64,000 bases of DNA from positions 147,776 to 211,775 of the forward strand of contig NZ_WUBS01000011.1 in assembly GCF_010131535.1 (NCBI RefSeq), given 5' to 3'. Below the pieces are notes generated by a model. It was not told the DNA's origin. It saw nothing but the letters and a program-made list of their open reading frames with translations, and made no database searches. Shown here in pieces: positions 1 through 8,654 of this stretch. Source of the DNA: Acerihabitans arboris. Lineage in GTDB: Bacteria > Pseudomonadota > Gammaproteobacteria > Enterobacterales > Enterobacteriaceae. How positions within the stretch are numbered: the stretch's first letter is position 1; every line of letters starts with the position of its first letter. A program made the position numbers and the translations under genes.

Positions 1-439
1 AGCAGGTACGAAGAATACGGGCGGCGACGCGCAGGTTGGTATAGGGATCAAACGCGTCGTAGAAAGACGGGAACAGATGGCCGTTCCAGCCCAAATTGAC
101 CTGGGCAATGCCCACGTCAATGCGCTTCAACGGTACAATGCGCACAAATTTTAGTAGTGCTTGCCATGCAGCCTCACGGGTGGCGTAGCGATAGCCTTTG
201 CCCGCCACATTCAGCGTCCAGGGCCACGGCCGTTCACCAAACGACAGGCGCAACGAACTTTCGGTCAACGCCAGGGAATAAAGGGACTCGGCGGGCACGC
301 GCGCCTCGGCGGCAATCTGGCGATAGGCCTGCGGGATCGGCTGCGGGGACAAATGCATTTTCGCCGCCATCGCCACATGACCGGCGCCACCAAGGATAAA
401 GACCATGGACAGCCGAATTAAAATGCCGCAATGTGCCAT
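1..439 (-). CDS. Lytic transglycosylase (SLT domain), C-terminus outside window
   Basis: This partial gene reads off the left edge. The N-terminus MAHCGILIRLSMVFIL is a likely signal peptide ending near AMAA, so the protein should be exported to the periplasm to cleave peptidoglycan for the transfer apparatus. The segment LALTESSLRLSFGERPW has the SLT-family E-S motif (catalytic Glu) and DVGIAQVNLGWN matches the GxxQ motif. I chose the ATG at 439 because GGGAG lies 8 nt upstream; it overlaps the end of the preceding gene by 22 nt. A transglycosylase next to a TIGR03759 gene is normal in SPI-7-type ICEs. This gene is distinct from pilT at 6464-6940. Confidence 0.8.
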   Translation of the reverse strand, partial: MAHCGILIRLSMVFILGGAGHVAMAAKMHLSPQPIPQAYRQIAAEARVPAESLYSLALTESSLRLSFGERPWPWTLNVAGKGYRYATREAAWQALLKFVRIVPLKRIDVGIAQVNLGWNGHLFPSFYDAFDPYTNLRVAARILRTC

Positions 440-1164
440 CCATTTTCTCCCTGCTGCAAAATAACCGGCATCTGCCCCTGACCGTATTGCAACCACAGAC
501 CGCGATCGTGGTTCAGCGTGACCTGCCGGCTACGTACCCGATCCACCGGGATAGCGTGGGTGATGGCCCACTGACGGACCGTGTCGTCTTTTCCGTCGCT
601 GCCCACCAGGTAAATATCCACCGGCCGGTTGTCGGCCAAAACGGCAGCCAGTCGGGCGTCGCAGCGGGCACAGTCTTCACGGACAAACAGGGCCAATCGT
701 CCGCTAGAATCGTGCGCAATGCCGGTCGCATTGCCCATGCTGACGGATAACGCATTGGGATAGAGTCGGCTCCAGGCGGCGTTGACCTCGCGCTGAAACG
801 CCAGCTCTTTTTCGGTCCGCTGGTATTCCTCTTTCACCCACAGCTCCGCCAGCCGCCGGCGCTCTGCGGGAGAATCACTTTCCACACCGAGCGAGGTCAG
901 CGGATCGAGTCCCGGTGATTGCACACCCCGTTTACCCTGCATCAGTTGCTGATACTTTTGCCATTCGATATCGCTCAGGCCCCACTGCTGAGCGCTCTGT
1001 CGAGACTGAAGTTGCGTGGATTTTTCCTGTAGGGTTTGCAGGGATTTTTCCTGTAGGGTTTGCAGCGTAACTCTGTTATTGGTGCCACTGCTGGCCACTT
1101 CGGCACTGGCTACATTCGAGATAAGCAGTAAACCCAAAAAGAACCTGCTGCTAATGATTTTCAT
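418..1164 (-). CDS. TIGR03759 family ICE protein
   Basis: This 248-aa exported protein has an N-terminal signal peptide (about residues 1-21, ending VASA). A central region around LSDIEWQKYQQLMQGKRG is what I recognise as the TIGR03759 family of PFGI-1/SPI-7-class ICEs. The C-terminal half has a thioredoxin-like look: LALFVREDCARCDARLA carries a CxxC motif, and DIYLVGSDGKDD follows. It is presumably a periplasmic accessory of the conjugation machinery; its biochemical role is not known to me. The ATG at 1164 has AGAGG 7 nt upstream. A perfect 24-bp tandem duplication near the N-terminus repeats eight residues. Confidence 0.8.
   Translation of the reverse strand: MKIISSRFFLGLLLISNVASAEVASSGTNNRVTLQTLQEKSLQTLQEKSTQLQSRQSAQQWGLSDIEWQKYQQLMQGKRGVQSPGLDPLTSLGVESDSPAERRRLAELWVKEEYQRTEKELAFQREVNAAWSRLYPNALSVSMGNATGIAHDSSGRLALFVREDCARCDARLAAVLADNRPVDIYLVGSDGKDDTVRQWAITHAIPVDRVRSRQVTLNHDRGLWLQYGQGQMPVILQQGENGWHIAAF
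1018..1065. repeat. Perfect 24-bp tandem duplication within TIGR03759 gene
   Basis: Two identical 24-bp units, 1018-1041 and 1042-1065, lie back to back in the 418-1164 gene. They are in frame, so the protein contains two copies of an 8-residue block (LQTLQEKS, then LQTLQEKS again). This looks like a recent slippage duplication just after the signal peptide. Confidence 0.9.
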
Positions 1165-1173
1165 ATAAAGCCT

Positions 1174-2010
1174 CTACTGAGCGGTAAGCCGCTGCTGAAT
1201 GCCATTAACGGAAAAAATAGCCTCATTGCCCTGCGCACTGCGCAGCGTCCAGCCCCAGGCAGAATCACCCAGGGCCAGCAATTGCATCTGCGATAAGGAA
1301 GACGCCCCGTTAGGCGCTACCACGGCGTAGACCTGCCCGCCACGACGCTCAATGCCGGTCAGGATAAACGGCGCAGCCAGTGGCACAGTCCTGGCTGACC
1401 GTAGGGATTTTTTTGCGGATGACCGTTTGGCCTTTTGGGTTTCGGCAGAAGGGCGATCGCTCACTGAAGCCGCTTTTTCCAAGCGCTCTCGCTGATCAAT
1501 TAATGCCGGAATACGGGTCTTGAGCTCGTCGATAACCGACTGTAGGGTGGTCATTTGGCCTCCCTGACGCAAAAGGGTCTGACGGTCGTCAGCCATCGCC
1601 TGGGAAAGCTGCTCGTTTTTATCTGTCTGAGCCGATATCTGTTCCGCTAATGTATTCATTTCTGCTGTGACGTCGTCTTTCACTGCAAAACGCTGCTCTA
1701 GCCCCGCCAGCTGTTTTTCAAGGTTGGCAACCGAGGCCGACAGCTGGCTGAACTGGCCACTGCGAAAGGCGGCTTCAAGGGAATCGACACGGATGGCCAT
1801 TTTATTATTTTGTATCGTCAGCACGATGCACAGCACGGTAGGCACGACAATACCCACGGTCATCGCCGCCATGACAAGCCGCTTGACCAACGTACCGGTT
1901 ACGAAGGGAAACCTCTTGCGCCGGACCTCAGACACGGTTTCGGGGTTGGCCTCTTGAGGAGGCATATCGCCGGCATTGATGGAGTTATCCGGCGACGTTT
2001 CAGCGGTCAT
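1174..2010 (-). CDS. Membrane-anchored coiled-coil ICE protein
   Basis: This 278-aa protein has a basic cytoplasmic N-terminus (VRRKRFPF near residue 30), one membrane segment (about 45-68, VMAAMTVGIVVPTVLCIVL), and a long periplasmic coiled coil (about 70-185, rich in Q, E, L and A heptads). A C-terminal beta-rich domain (FILTGIERRGGQVYAVVAP onward) resembles the PilP/TcpQ-like cap of pilus and transfer proteins. It lies 9 bp upstream of the TIGR03759 gene in the same operon, so a role in building the transfer or pilus channel is likely. I do not recognise a named family. The start has AGGA about 9 nt upstream. Confidence 0.7.
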   Translation of the reverse strand: MTAETSPDNSINAGDMPPQEANPETVSEVRRKRFPFVTGTLVKRLVMAAMTVGIVVPTVLCIVLTIQNNKMAIRVDSLEAAFRSGQFSQLSASVANLEKQLAGLEQRFAVKDDVTAEMNTLAEQISAQTDKNEQLSQAMADDRQTLLRQGGQMTTLQSVIDELKTRIPALIDQRERLEKAASVSDRPSAETQKAKRSSAKKSLRSARTVPLAAPFILTGIERRGGQVYAVVAPNGASSLSQMQLLALGDSAWGWTLRSAQGNEAIFSVNGIQQRLTAQ

Positions 2011-2274
2011 TGCACGTTATCCTATCAGCGGTTCAGAAAGGTATAAGGTGCAAAAACAGAGGGAAGAAGGCGACGGTTAACTCAACATCGCCCGTCGAAA
2101 ATTAATGGGCCACTGTCCCTGGTGATGATTAAGCCTTTGGATGGCAGTTACACATTCTGGGGATGAAAAATGATACGAGATGGCTTTTACGGTAATGAGA
2201 CCGAATCTCAAGTTTAGCCCCGCGGTGCCGATAAAACCTCTTATCATTTTTCGATATTTCAAGGCTTTCGTTAC

Positions 2275-4287
2275 ATGGCAACCTTGTTACAAGATAGAAC
2301 CTCACCCGGATTTTACCGACGCGACATCGATGGTTTAAGAGCTCTTGCAATACTTCTTGTTTTATCTTTTCACAGTGGATTGACCCTTTTTCCATCAGGT
2401 TTCATTGGTGTCGATATTTTCTTTGTCATCTCCGGCTACTTGATTACGAATATCATCACATCAGATATCAAAAAAGATACATTTAGCGTTACGGAGTTTT
2501 ACCGCAGAAGGTTGTGGCGTATTCAACCTGCCCTGATAGCCATGTGGCTTGTCGTATTAGGTTTTATCAGCCTGACGTATCTGCCAGACGATTACATTAA
2601 ATATCTACACAGCCAAAAATATTCAAGTCTTCTCTTGGCGAATCATTTTTTCTCCCGGCAAACGGCGGAATACGCTTCGCCAGACTCTGCAACCTTTCCT
2701 CTATTACACACATGGTCACTGGCGGTGGAATGGCAATGGTATTTTTTCTTACCACTGATACTGATGGGGATAAAGAAATTCATTCCTCGTTTTGGTGTTG
2801 AAAAGATATCCTACATCGCTTTGTTTGTTGCGCTAGCGACATCCCTTAGCGTCATGTATTTTAAATCTACAGGAGGATATTACTTTCTTTCCACCAGAGT
2901 TTATGAGTTTTTGGCCGGCGCCTGCGTTATATTTCTTGAGCAAAAGTACAGATTGAAAGTCAATAATTTTATTATCAACAACCTTGTCGCTGCGTTATCT
3001 GCTATCGGCATTATCTACGTCGCATTAACGCCAAATGCGTTCAATGGTTACCCCAATCATTATGCACTAGTGGTTACCCTTGCGACCTGCACGATTATTT
3101 TTATTGGCGTATCACAACGAAAAAATCTCCTTACAGGATCGTTGAGTAGCACCCCTGCAGTTTATATAGGAAAATTATCCTATTCCTTGTATCTCTGGCA
3201 CTGGCCTGTTTTTGCCATCAATCATTACATTGGCGGCGAAATTGACGCTATCAGGATTGCATTGTGTCTGGTGATTAGCGTAGCACTGTCACTGTTATCT
3301 TATTATGTAGTAGAACGTCCGCTCAGGAGAGCGAAGCTGCCACTTGTCAAATCCGTGGTTATTTTATTGCTGGCACCGGCCCTGTTTTCTTCCTTGGCAA
3401 ATAAGGTTGTTGAACGCAACGAGGGATACGCTATACGGCTGGGTCCTGAGTATGATGCCACGTTTACACTTCAGGCCCAGTACGCGCAAAAAGCCGGCAA
3501 CCGCGCTGATTGCCTTGATGGGCCACAAGACCCATCCGCATGTGAATTCGGGGATTTGACGTCCACTAAAACGGCATTGTTAATCGGTGATTCCAATTCC
3601 AATCACTTTTGGGGATTCTGGGATATTATGGGCAATGATGCACATGTCAAGATAACAGCCCTCAGCACACCTTCCTGTCTGGCCCTGCCCGGTATTTATC
3701 AATTTGACTGGTGGAAATATAAAAACCAGGCTTACCAAAAATGCTATAACAATGCGCAGCGCTATTATGAGCTTATCAAAAATCAGCACTATGACTACGT
3801 TATTATAGGGGAGATATGGGAACAATATGCACGAGGCCCTTGGTTAATCAACTCATTAGATGACCCCCGCAGCCAACCGCATTCCCAAGATCGCATGGAG
3901 GATGCTTTGCGTAAGGCATTAGACAATGTTACTCAAAGTGGAGCTCGTCCCATGATAATGCGCACTATTGCTCCGATGCCAACGGGATATATGGCTTGTC
4001 GTAACAGGGAAGCGGTACTTCGCCATTCGTTTAATAGACAAACATGTGATGCAACGCCAACGGGGAGTACAGAGGATGAATGGACATTGGATTTATTCAA
4101 AAAAATGTCTGAATCCTTTCCTCCGCTGAAGTTCATAGATCCTAAATTAGTGCAATGCCCGGAGGGAAAATGCGTCACTGAATTGGGTGGAGTTGGCATA
4201 TACCGCGATGTAGGGCATATCACCGATTACGCTTCATACGTTTTTGGCGAGCGCTACCTGAAACAGGCAGGAAATCCGCTAAAATAA
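2275..4287 (+). CDS. OafA/YrhL-type membrane acyltransferase with SGNH domain
   Basis: This 670-aa protein is predicted to acylate a surface polysaccharide or glycan at the inner membrane. The N-terminal half (about 1-370) is an acyltransferase-3 domain with about ten membrane segments: DIDGLRALAILLVLSFH has the catalytic-type His, and IFFVISGYLIT and SLAVEWQWYFFLPLIL are family motifs. The C-terminal half (about 400-670) is a periplasmic SGNH esterase-like domain starting at LLIGDSNSNHFWG; DVGHITDYASYVF supplies the conserved late His. It points opposite to the pil operon and converges with pilV. It is more AT-rich than its neighbours, which suggests imported cargo. The acceptor (O-antigen, pilus or other) cannot be read from sequence. 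Confidence 0.85.
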   Translation: MATLLQDRTSPGFYRRDIDGLRALAILLVLSFHSGLTLFPSGFIGVDIFFVISGYLITNIITSDIKKDTFSVTEFYRRRLWRIQPALIAMWLVVLGFISLTYLPDDYIKYLHSQKYSSLLLANHFFSRQTAEYASPDSATFPLLHTWSLAVEWQWYFFLPLILMGIKKFIPRFGVEKISYIALFVALATSLSVMYFKSTGGYYFLSTRVYEFLAGACVIFLEQKYRLKVNNFIINNLVAALSAIGIIYVALTPNAFNGYPNHYALVVTLATCTIIFIGVSQRKNLLTGSLSSTPAVYIGKLSYSLYLWHWPVFAINHYIGGEIDAIRIALCLVISVALSLLSYYVVERPLRRAKLPLVKSVVILLLAPALFSSLANKVVERNEGYAIRLGPEYDATFTLQAQYAQKAGNRADCLDGPQDPSACEFGDLTSTKTALLIGDSNSNHFWGFWDIMGNDAHVKITALSTPSCLALPGIYQFDWWKYKNQAYQKCYNNAQRYYELIKNQHYDYVIIGEIWEQYARGPWLINSLDDPRSQPHSQDRMEDALRKALDNVTQSGARPMIMRTIAPMPTGYMACRNREAVLRHSFNRQTCDATPTGSTEDEWTLDLFKKMSESFPPLKFIDPKLVQCPEGKCVTELGGVGIYRDVGHITDYASYVFGERYLKQAGNPLK

Positions 4288-4302
4288 TGCATAGATGATA
4301 AT

Positions 4303-4328
4303 AGGCAGCCATGAACGTATGGCTGCTT
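4303..4328. terminator. Possible terminator hairpin between acyltransferase and pilV
   Basis: Eight perfect pairs (4305-4312 with 4319-4326) enclose a 6-nt loop, extendable by a wobble and an A-T pair. It sits between two convergent genes and could end transcription from both. No clear T-run follows on either strand, so the call is weak. Confidence 0.35.
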
Positions 4329-4385
4329 GAGGCTCGTGAAACACATCAATTGGATCAGGAAACAGAGAAAGAAAAAACCTGTAAT

Positions 4386-5795
4386 TTATTGATAGCCGAC
4401 TAGGTTAAAAGCCCCCGGAGAACAGCCCTCGTTTGGTAGAGGATTAGACTGAACTGTAAAATTTGCACCAGCAGGGACGGGAAAACTGATGTAACCGGTT
4501 TTCGCCCATTCGACGTTATTATCTGCCCCCTGAGCTACGATCATGCCGTCAACGTAAGCCGTTAAAGCCCAACTATTCGAACATGCTCCATCTTTTACTC
4601 CCTTAGTGATAGTCGAATACCCTCCCCAAACGTTAATGAGCAAGGTATTTTGCCCCGAATTCCCGCCATTATACTGCGACGTGTGATACCCCAGATTGAC
4701 ATAACTACCATTGTTTTTTCCGACGTAAACCCACACACCATTTTGACAGGAAAGTATGGCTCCAGCGCCATCTCGCCCTACTAACCCATTGGGACTACAG
4801 CCATTGCCGGCAGAAGCCTGTCCATCTAATTGCAAATACTCACCGGCCGAGAGCCGCCCGTCCGCCCTGACGCTTCCCCCTCTCACCTGCCCACCGGTAA
4901 AAATATTTTTGTTGTTGATGGCGCGGACCCAATCGGTGTCGGACATATAAAACCCTCCGCCGTAGGTCTCGTTCATCCAGCCCTTGCTGCCGCGAGATAT
5001 CAGCCAGCCATTATTGCTGCGAATATCACCCCCAGCAGTCACACCATTGCCGGCGGTGACGTTCGCCGCAGTCACGTCACCGCTGTAGTTACCGGTTTGC
5101 GCGTTAACGCTATCGGTATTATTCAGATCGTTGCCACCCATATCGATACTGGTATGCATGCGGTTCAGGTCAGGTTTACCGGTGACTGAAAAGCGATAGA
5201 GACGGTCGCTTTCTTCCCGGGCCGCGCCCAGTTCGTCAGCAGGCAGCAGCGCGGCGATATGCCCACTGGTGGTGCTCACACCAAAACTGACCAGCGGCAC
5301 GCTCCAGCTTTCCATCGCGCCGGTCACATTGGCACTTTTCCAGACATAACCTCCCAGGCCCTCAATATCGACCGAAATATTCCTCAAGGCCTTGTACGGG
5401 AGGTCTGAACCCCCTTGGGTGATGACCAGCCCCTGAAGCTGATCGGTATTGATGGCATTGCGAGTGACAGCAGCGCGGAAGGTCTGTCCGTCGGTGGTGG
5501 TCTCGCTGAAACCTGATTCCAGAAAGCCGGTATTTTTCAGCATGGCCGGCGTCACCACCACCGGTGACGTGGTGCCGGCCGAGGCTAAAAGAGTGTCATA
5601 ATACCGGCCAACGTAGTTTTTAACCGCCGCCCTAAAGCGCGAGGTCTGCGACGCCGTCACCTGCCATCCGCGTTGCAATAGATAATCATTGAAGACCGTC
5701 ATCGCCCAGACCGAGACCATCACCAGGATAATCAGGCTGACGCCGGTACTGAGTACCGCCCAGCCACGGTGTGGCTGCTTATAGTTGCGTGACAT
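4386..5795 (-). CDS. pilV: Type IVB pilus tip adhesin / minor pilin PilV
   Basis: This 469-aa protein is the last gene of the thin-pilus operon. The N-terminus has the type IVB prepilin form: a short basic leader ending HRG, cleavage before WAV, then the hydrophobic stalk (VSLIILVMVSVWAMTVF, about 15-35). The C-terminus carries the adhesin-like region beginning GCSPNGLVGRDGAG (about 330), a segment I know from R64-type shufflon tip proteins, and ends in a unique beta-rich tail. No Rci recombinase or sfx repeats are visible, so this pilV appears fixed rather than shuffling. It starts 3 nt after pilU ends. It probably recognises the recipient cell surface. Confidence 0.9.
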   Translation of the reverse strand: MSRNYKQPHRGWAVLSTGVSLIILVMVSVWAMTVFNDYLLQRGWQVTASQTSRFRAAVKNYVGRYYDTLLASAGTTSPVVVTPAMLKNTGFLESGFSETTTDGQTFRAAVTRNAINTDQLQGLVITQGGSDLPYKALRNISVDIEGLGGYVWKSANVTGAMESWSVPLVSFGVSTTSGHIAALLPADELGAAREESDRLYRFSVTGKPDLNRMHTSIDMGGNDLNNTDSVNAQTGNYSGDVTAANVTAGNGVTAGGDIRSNNGWLISRGSKGWMNETYGGGFYMSDTDWVRAINNKNIFTGGQVRGGSVRADGRLSAGEYLQLDGQASAGNGCSPNGLVGRDGAGAILSCQNGVWVYVGKNNGSYVNLGYHTSQYNGGNSGQNTLLINVWGGYSTITKGVKDGACSNSWALTAYVDGMIVAQGADNNVEWAKTGYISFPVPAGANFTVQSNPLPNEGCSPGAFNLVGYQ

Positions 5796-5798
5796 TTT

Positions 5799-6467
5799 TC
5801 ACCATACCAGAAGAGGATTGGAGAGACTAACCGACATGGCCAGCAGAGCGCTGTAACCCAGCCAAGGCCCCAATGGACCACCATGGGACATCTCACGCGC
5901 ACCGGCATACCAGAGGGCAAAACCAACAACCCCGCTCGACAGTGCGAACAATGCGAGAGAAAAACCGAGCCAGGCACCGAGCCCGGTCATCAACCAGACA
6001 TCACCGAGTCCCAGCGCCTCCCGGCCCGTGTAATACTTGCTCCCCACCCTTATTGCCACACCGGCCAGCAGTATACCCAGCGACGTAAACGCCGGGTGTA
6101 ACAAGTCGCCCTTGCCGATGGCCACAAGCAGGCCGGCCAGCAGAAAGTACACGGTAAATTCTTTCGGCAACCAGCCGGCCAGGCGGTCTATCAGGCTCAT
6201 CCTGAATATGAGAATCACAAACAGCACCGCCGACATCAATTCAAACGGCTGGACAGCGGATGACAGCATCACGGTAACGGTCATGGCGCCGGCATGCAGC
6301 CAGGTATGTCGTTTTACGGTCGCCATCCCTGGTTCGGCTGGCCGAGGATGACCGTAAACCACCATCAGTGCGGCAACCGTACGGATCTGGCTCCGCACCA
6401 CCACAAGGGCGACGTAGAACACCGGCAGCGCCAGTTGCCACGGTCCGATCAGGGTAACTAGCGTCAT
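5799..6467 (-). CDS. pilU: Prepilin peptidase PilU
   Basis: This 222-aa polytopic inner-membrane aspartic protease removes the leader of PilS and PilV. The two family aspartates are visible: FRMSLIDRLAGW (about residue 90) and the GxGD motif in EALGLGDVWLM (about 153). About six to seven membrane segments are present. It is short and lacks the cytosolic zinc domain of PilD-type enzymes, as is normal for conjugative-pilus PilU. It overlaps pilT by 4 nt and is followed by pilV after 3 nt. Confidence 0.9.
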   Translation of the reverse strand: MTLVTLIGPWQLALPVFYVALVVVRSQIRTVAALMVVYGHPRPAEPGMATVKRHTWLHAGAMTVTVMLSSAVQPFELMSAVLFVILIFRMSLIDRLAGWLPKEFTVYFLLAGLLVAIGKGDLLHPAFTSLGILLAGVAIRVGSKYYTGREALGLGDVWLMTGLGAWLGFSLALFALSSGVVGFALWYAGAREMSHGGPLGPWLGYSALLAMSVSLSNPLLVW

Positions 6468-6940
6468 AGCGCTATCCCCCTTTCTTGTTTGAGCAGTCGT
6501 TTATAAATGGCATAAGTACGGTTGGCATAGGATTCGCGGGTTTCATGCCGATCCTGGCGAAAACCCGCGTTATACGAGCCCAGGCAATTCCAGTTGATAC
6601 CGCACACCTGAAAATGCGACGCTAAAATCCGCGTGCCGATTTGTACATTAAGACAAGGCCGGGTGAGCAGTTCGCTTTTGTCTTTGATGACGCCGTCACG
6701 AACGAGCTCGGGGAGATGCGTCGAGTTCACCTGCATCAAACCATAATCCCGGCTGACTTCCCGCCGGGCCGCTTTATCTCGGTTGATGTTAATGGCGGCA
6801 GGATTGAGACTGCTTTCACCGATAGCGATAGCCTTGACCAGCAAAGGATCGACATGATATTTTTCCCCGGCCGCGTCAAAACAAAATGCGATCGCCGGTC
6901 GACACACCACCCACAGCAGCAATAACAGTCCGCGCGCCAT
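6464..6940 (-). CDS. pilT: Lytic transglycosylase PilT (thin-pilus type)
   Basis: This 158-aa exported muramidase has a signal peptide at about residues 1-18. The SLT catalytic motif is VKAIAIGESSLNP (Glu near residue 42), followed by DYGLMQVNS (GLMQ motif) and GSYNAGF, the conserved AYNAG-like motif. It opens the cell wall for pilus assembly. Despite the name it is not the retraction ATPase PilT of type IVa pili; R64-type nomenclature is used. It lies between pilS and pilU. Confidence 0.9.
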   Translation of the reverse strand: MARGLLLLLWVVCRPAIAFCFDAAGEKYHVDPLLVKAIAIGESSLNPAAININRDKAARREVSRDYGLMQVNSTHLPELVRDGVIKDKSELLTRPCLNVQIGTRILASHFQVCGINWNCLGSYNAGFRQDRHETRESYANRTYAIYKRLLKQERGIAL

Positions 6941-6946
6941 GTCAGG

Positions 6947-7531
6947 TTAACCGTTCACCGTAAAGACCAGGGTATTCTGGCCGGTGGTTCCGCTGTTCTT
7001 GGTACATTCCTTACCCGCCGTCTCGGCGGTCACTATGCCATCACTGTGCTGTGTGCTGTTGATGGTGATAGACGAAAACGCGCCGGCACCCAGTTGCTGG
7101 GCCATCGCGATGCAGGCGTCCTGGGGTATCTGCGGGTAAGTAACGGAGAACCCGTTATTAAATCCGTTAGACGCCACCGGCGCCACCACGATCTGGCCAC
7201 CCCAACTATTCCACAAGGTTGCCGTACCCGAGGTCGAATCGCCCTGGACGGTCATGCCCTTAGGGACACCGCCTATCTGGATTAGCGTCCCGGTCATAGT
7301 GGCGCCGCTGGTAAAGCTGTAGCCGTTATTGCCCTTAAGATACCCCCGGGTAGAAGACACGATACTCTGGATATTACTGGTCTCCACGGCCACGTCTTTC
7401 TTGCTCCAAAGTCCCCACAGCATACCAACGACCACCACAACCACGATGACGATCAGTATGGCAATGGTGCCGTGCTCCATAACAGCCCAGCCCCGATGGG
7501 GCGAACGACGAGGTGAAACGGTAGGTAACAT
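6947..7531 (-). CDS. pilS: Major thin-pilus pilin PilS
   Basis: This 194-aa pilin has a leader ending SPHRG, cleavage before WAVMEHG, and the hydrophobic assembly helix (TIAILIVIVVVVVVGML, about 21-38). The rest is a small globular head; two cysteines (in DACIAM and KECTKN) near the C-terminus could form the typical disulfide loop. Like PilV it uses G before W at the cleavage site, matching R64 PilS. It lies between pilR and pilT. Confidence 0.9.
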   Translation of the reverse strand: MLPTVSPRRSPHRGWAVMEHGTIAILIVIVVVVVVGMLWGLWSKKDVAVETSNIQSIVSSTRGYLKGNNGYSFTSGATMTGTLIQIGGVPKGMTVQGDSTSGTATLWNSWGGQIVVAPVASNGFNNGFSVTYPQIPQDACIAMAQQLGAGAFSSITINSTQHSDGIVTAETAGKECTKNSGTTGQNTLVFTVNG

Positions 7532-7541
7532 GTCAAGTTCC

Positions 7542-8654
7542 TTAATGAGGTGAATACTGGACCATGTCCTGAATTTGCATCACCATCCCCAGCATGAGTA
7601 AGAAGAAAGTGATTATCAGGAGCAAAGAGAAAATTTTGGCCACATTGGCCCGCGCGGCAACCAACTTAAGCGCCTGCTCAAGCCAGCGGTCGGCATAATG
7701 GCTGATAAGAACAGAGGCGCCGTCCCCTTTACCAAGCAACGACAGGTAGTTCGCCGCCTCCTGACTGGGAAACTGATAGCCGCACTTGCGCAGCGCTTTA
7801 CCCAGACCGTCGCCCATGTTCACGCAGTCGATAACCGCCTCCAGCCGCTCTTGCAGCCAGGGGGAACCGAACGAATGAAGAGTCTTGAGCGCATTGAGCT
7901 CCGGCACGCCGGCGCCGATTAGCGCAGCGATGTTCATCAGGAACACGGTGCCCTGCAAGTCTTTGTACACTGACCAGGGCATCAGCCGGTCGGCGAGACG
8001 CCTCAGCCGTCCACGCCAGCGGGGTAAGGACCAAAACGCCATTGTGGTCAACGCCACGCACACCGCAGCGGACAGCAGGCCGTACTGCCCGGTAAAGACC
8101 GAGACGTGGTTCATAAAACCCAGGGCGCCGGTCCAGCTATCAGGGGCGGTCAGCTTGCTGAGCGTGGGGATAAGCAGGGTATTGTTGACTCCCAGCAGCC
8201 CCCCGCCGAGCAGCAGCAGCGCGGCGGGATAAACCAACGCCTTAATGACCTGCCCCAGAATGCGTCGGCGCGCCACAATCAGCTTGTCCGCCTGTTCGAG
8301 CGAGCGCGGTAAATTGCCGCTTTGCATGCCCGCACTAATCAGCGCCGCCTCTTCCCGTGGCGCCCAAGCCGCCAGCACGTCCTGCATTGAACGACCGGCC
8401 CGGTTGTCGGCGACCGCTTCAAGGCAGTCGTCGACCAAGTCACAGTACGGATGCCAGCGGCGGCCAAAGTCGGAGTGCACCTCACCTATCATGCGCAACG
8501 CATCTTCCAGCGGTTTTTTGTTTTCCAGCAGGAAACGCAGCGTTTCGTAGAACGGCTGGCGGTAACGCCCGGTAAAGGTGCGGCGCACCAGTTCATAACG
8601 CAGGCGTTGCCCCAGGCTCATGTCACGCGCTGGGCGAAAAATCTCCTCAGACAT
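7542..8654 (-). CDS. pilR: Inner-membrane pilus platform protein PilR
   Basis: This 370-aa protein of the GspF/PilC family forms the membrane platform on which the pilin subunits assemble and contacts the ATPase PilQ. It has two related cytoplasmic helical domains and three membrane regions (about 155-180, 205-225, and the C-terminal 345-365, FSLLLIITFFLLMLGMVM). The start is the ATG at 8654 (MSEEIFRPAR), preceded by GAGGTG; the frame stays open upstream to 8774 but that part is a shadow of pilQ. It overlaps pilQ by 8 nt, which suggests translational coupling. Confidence 0.9.
   Translation of the reverse strand: MSEEIFRPARDMSLGQRLRYELVRRTFTGRYRQPFYETLRFLLENKKPLEDALRMIGEVHSDFGRRWHPYCDLVDDCLEAVADNRAGRSMQDVLAAWAPREEAALISAGMQSGNLPRSLEQADKLIVARRRILGQVIKALVYPAALLLLGGGLLGVNNTLLIPTLSKLTAPDSWTGALGFMNHVSVFTGQYGLLSAAVCVALTTMAFWSLPRWRGRLRRLADRLMPWSVYKDLQGTVFLMNIAALIGAGVPELNALKTLHSFGSPWLQERLEAVIDCVNMGDGLGKALRKCGYQFPSQEAANYLSLLGKGDGASVLISHYADRWLEQALKLVAARANVAKIFSLLLIITFFLLMLGMVMQIQDMVQYSPH

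Noticed and set aside
2077..2395. Minus-strand frames upstream of the acyltransferase
   Set aside because: They overlap its 5' end, lack ribosome sites and show no recognisable protein.
4386..5795. Shufflon at the pilV 3' end
   Set aside because: No repeated 19-bp recombination sites, no inverted alternative tails and no Rci-type recombinase are visible.
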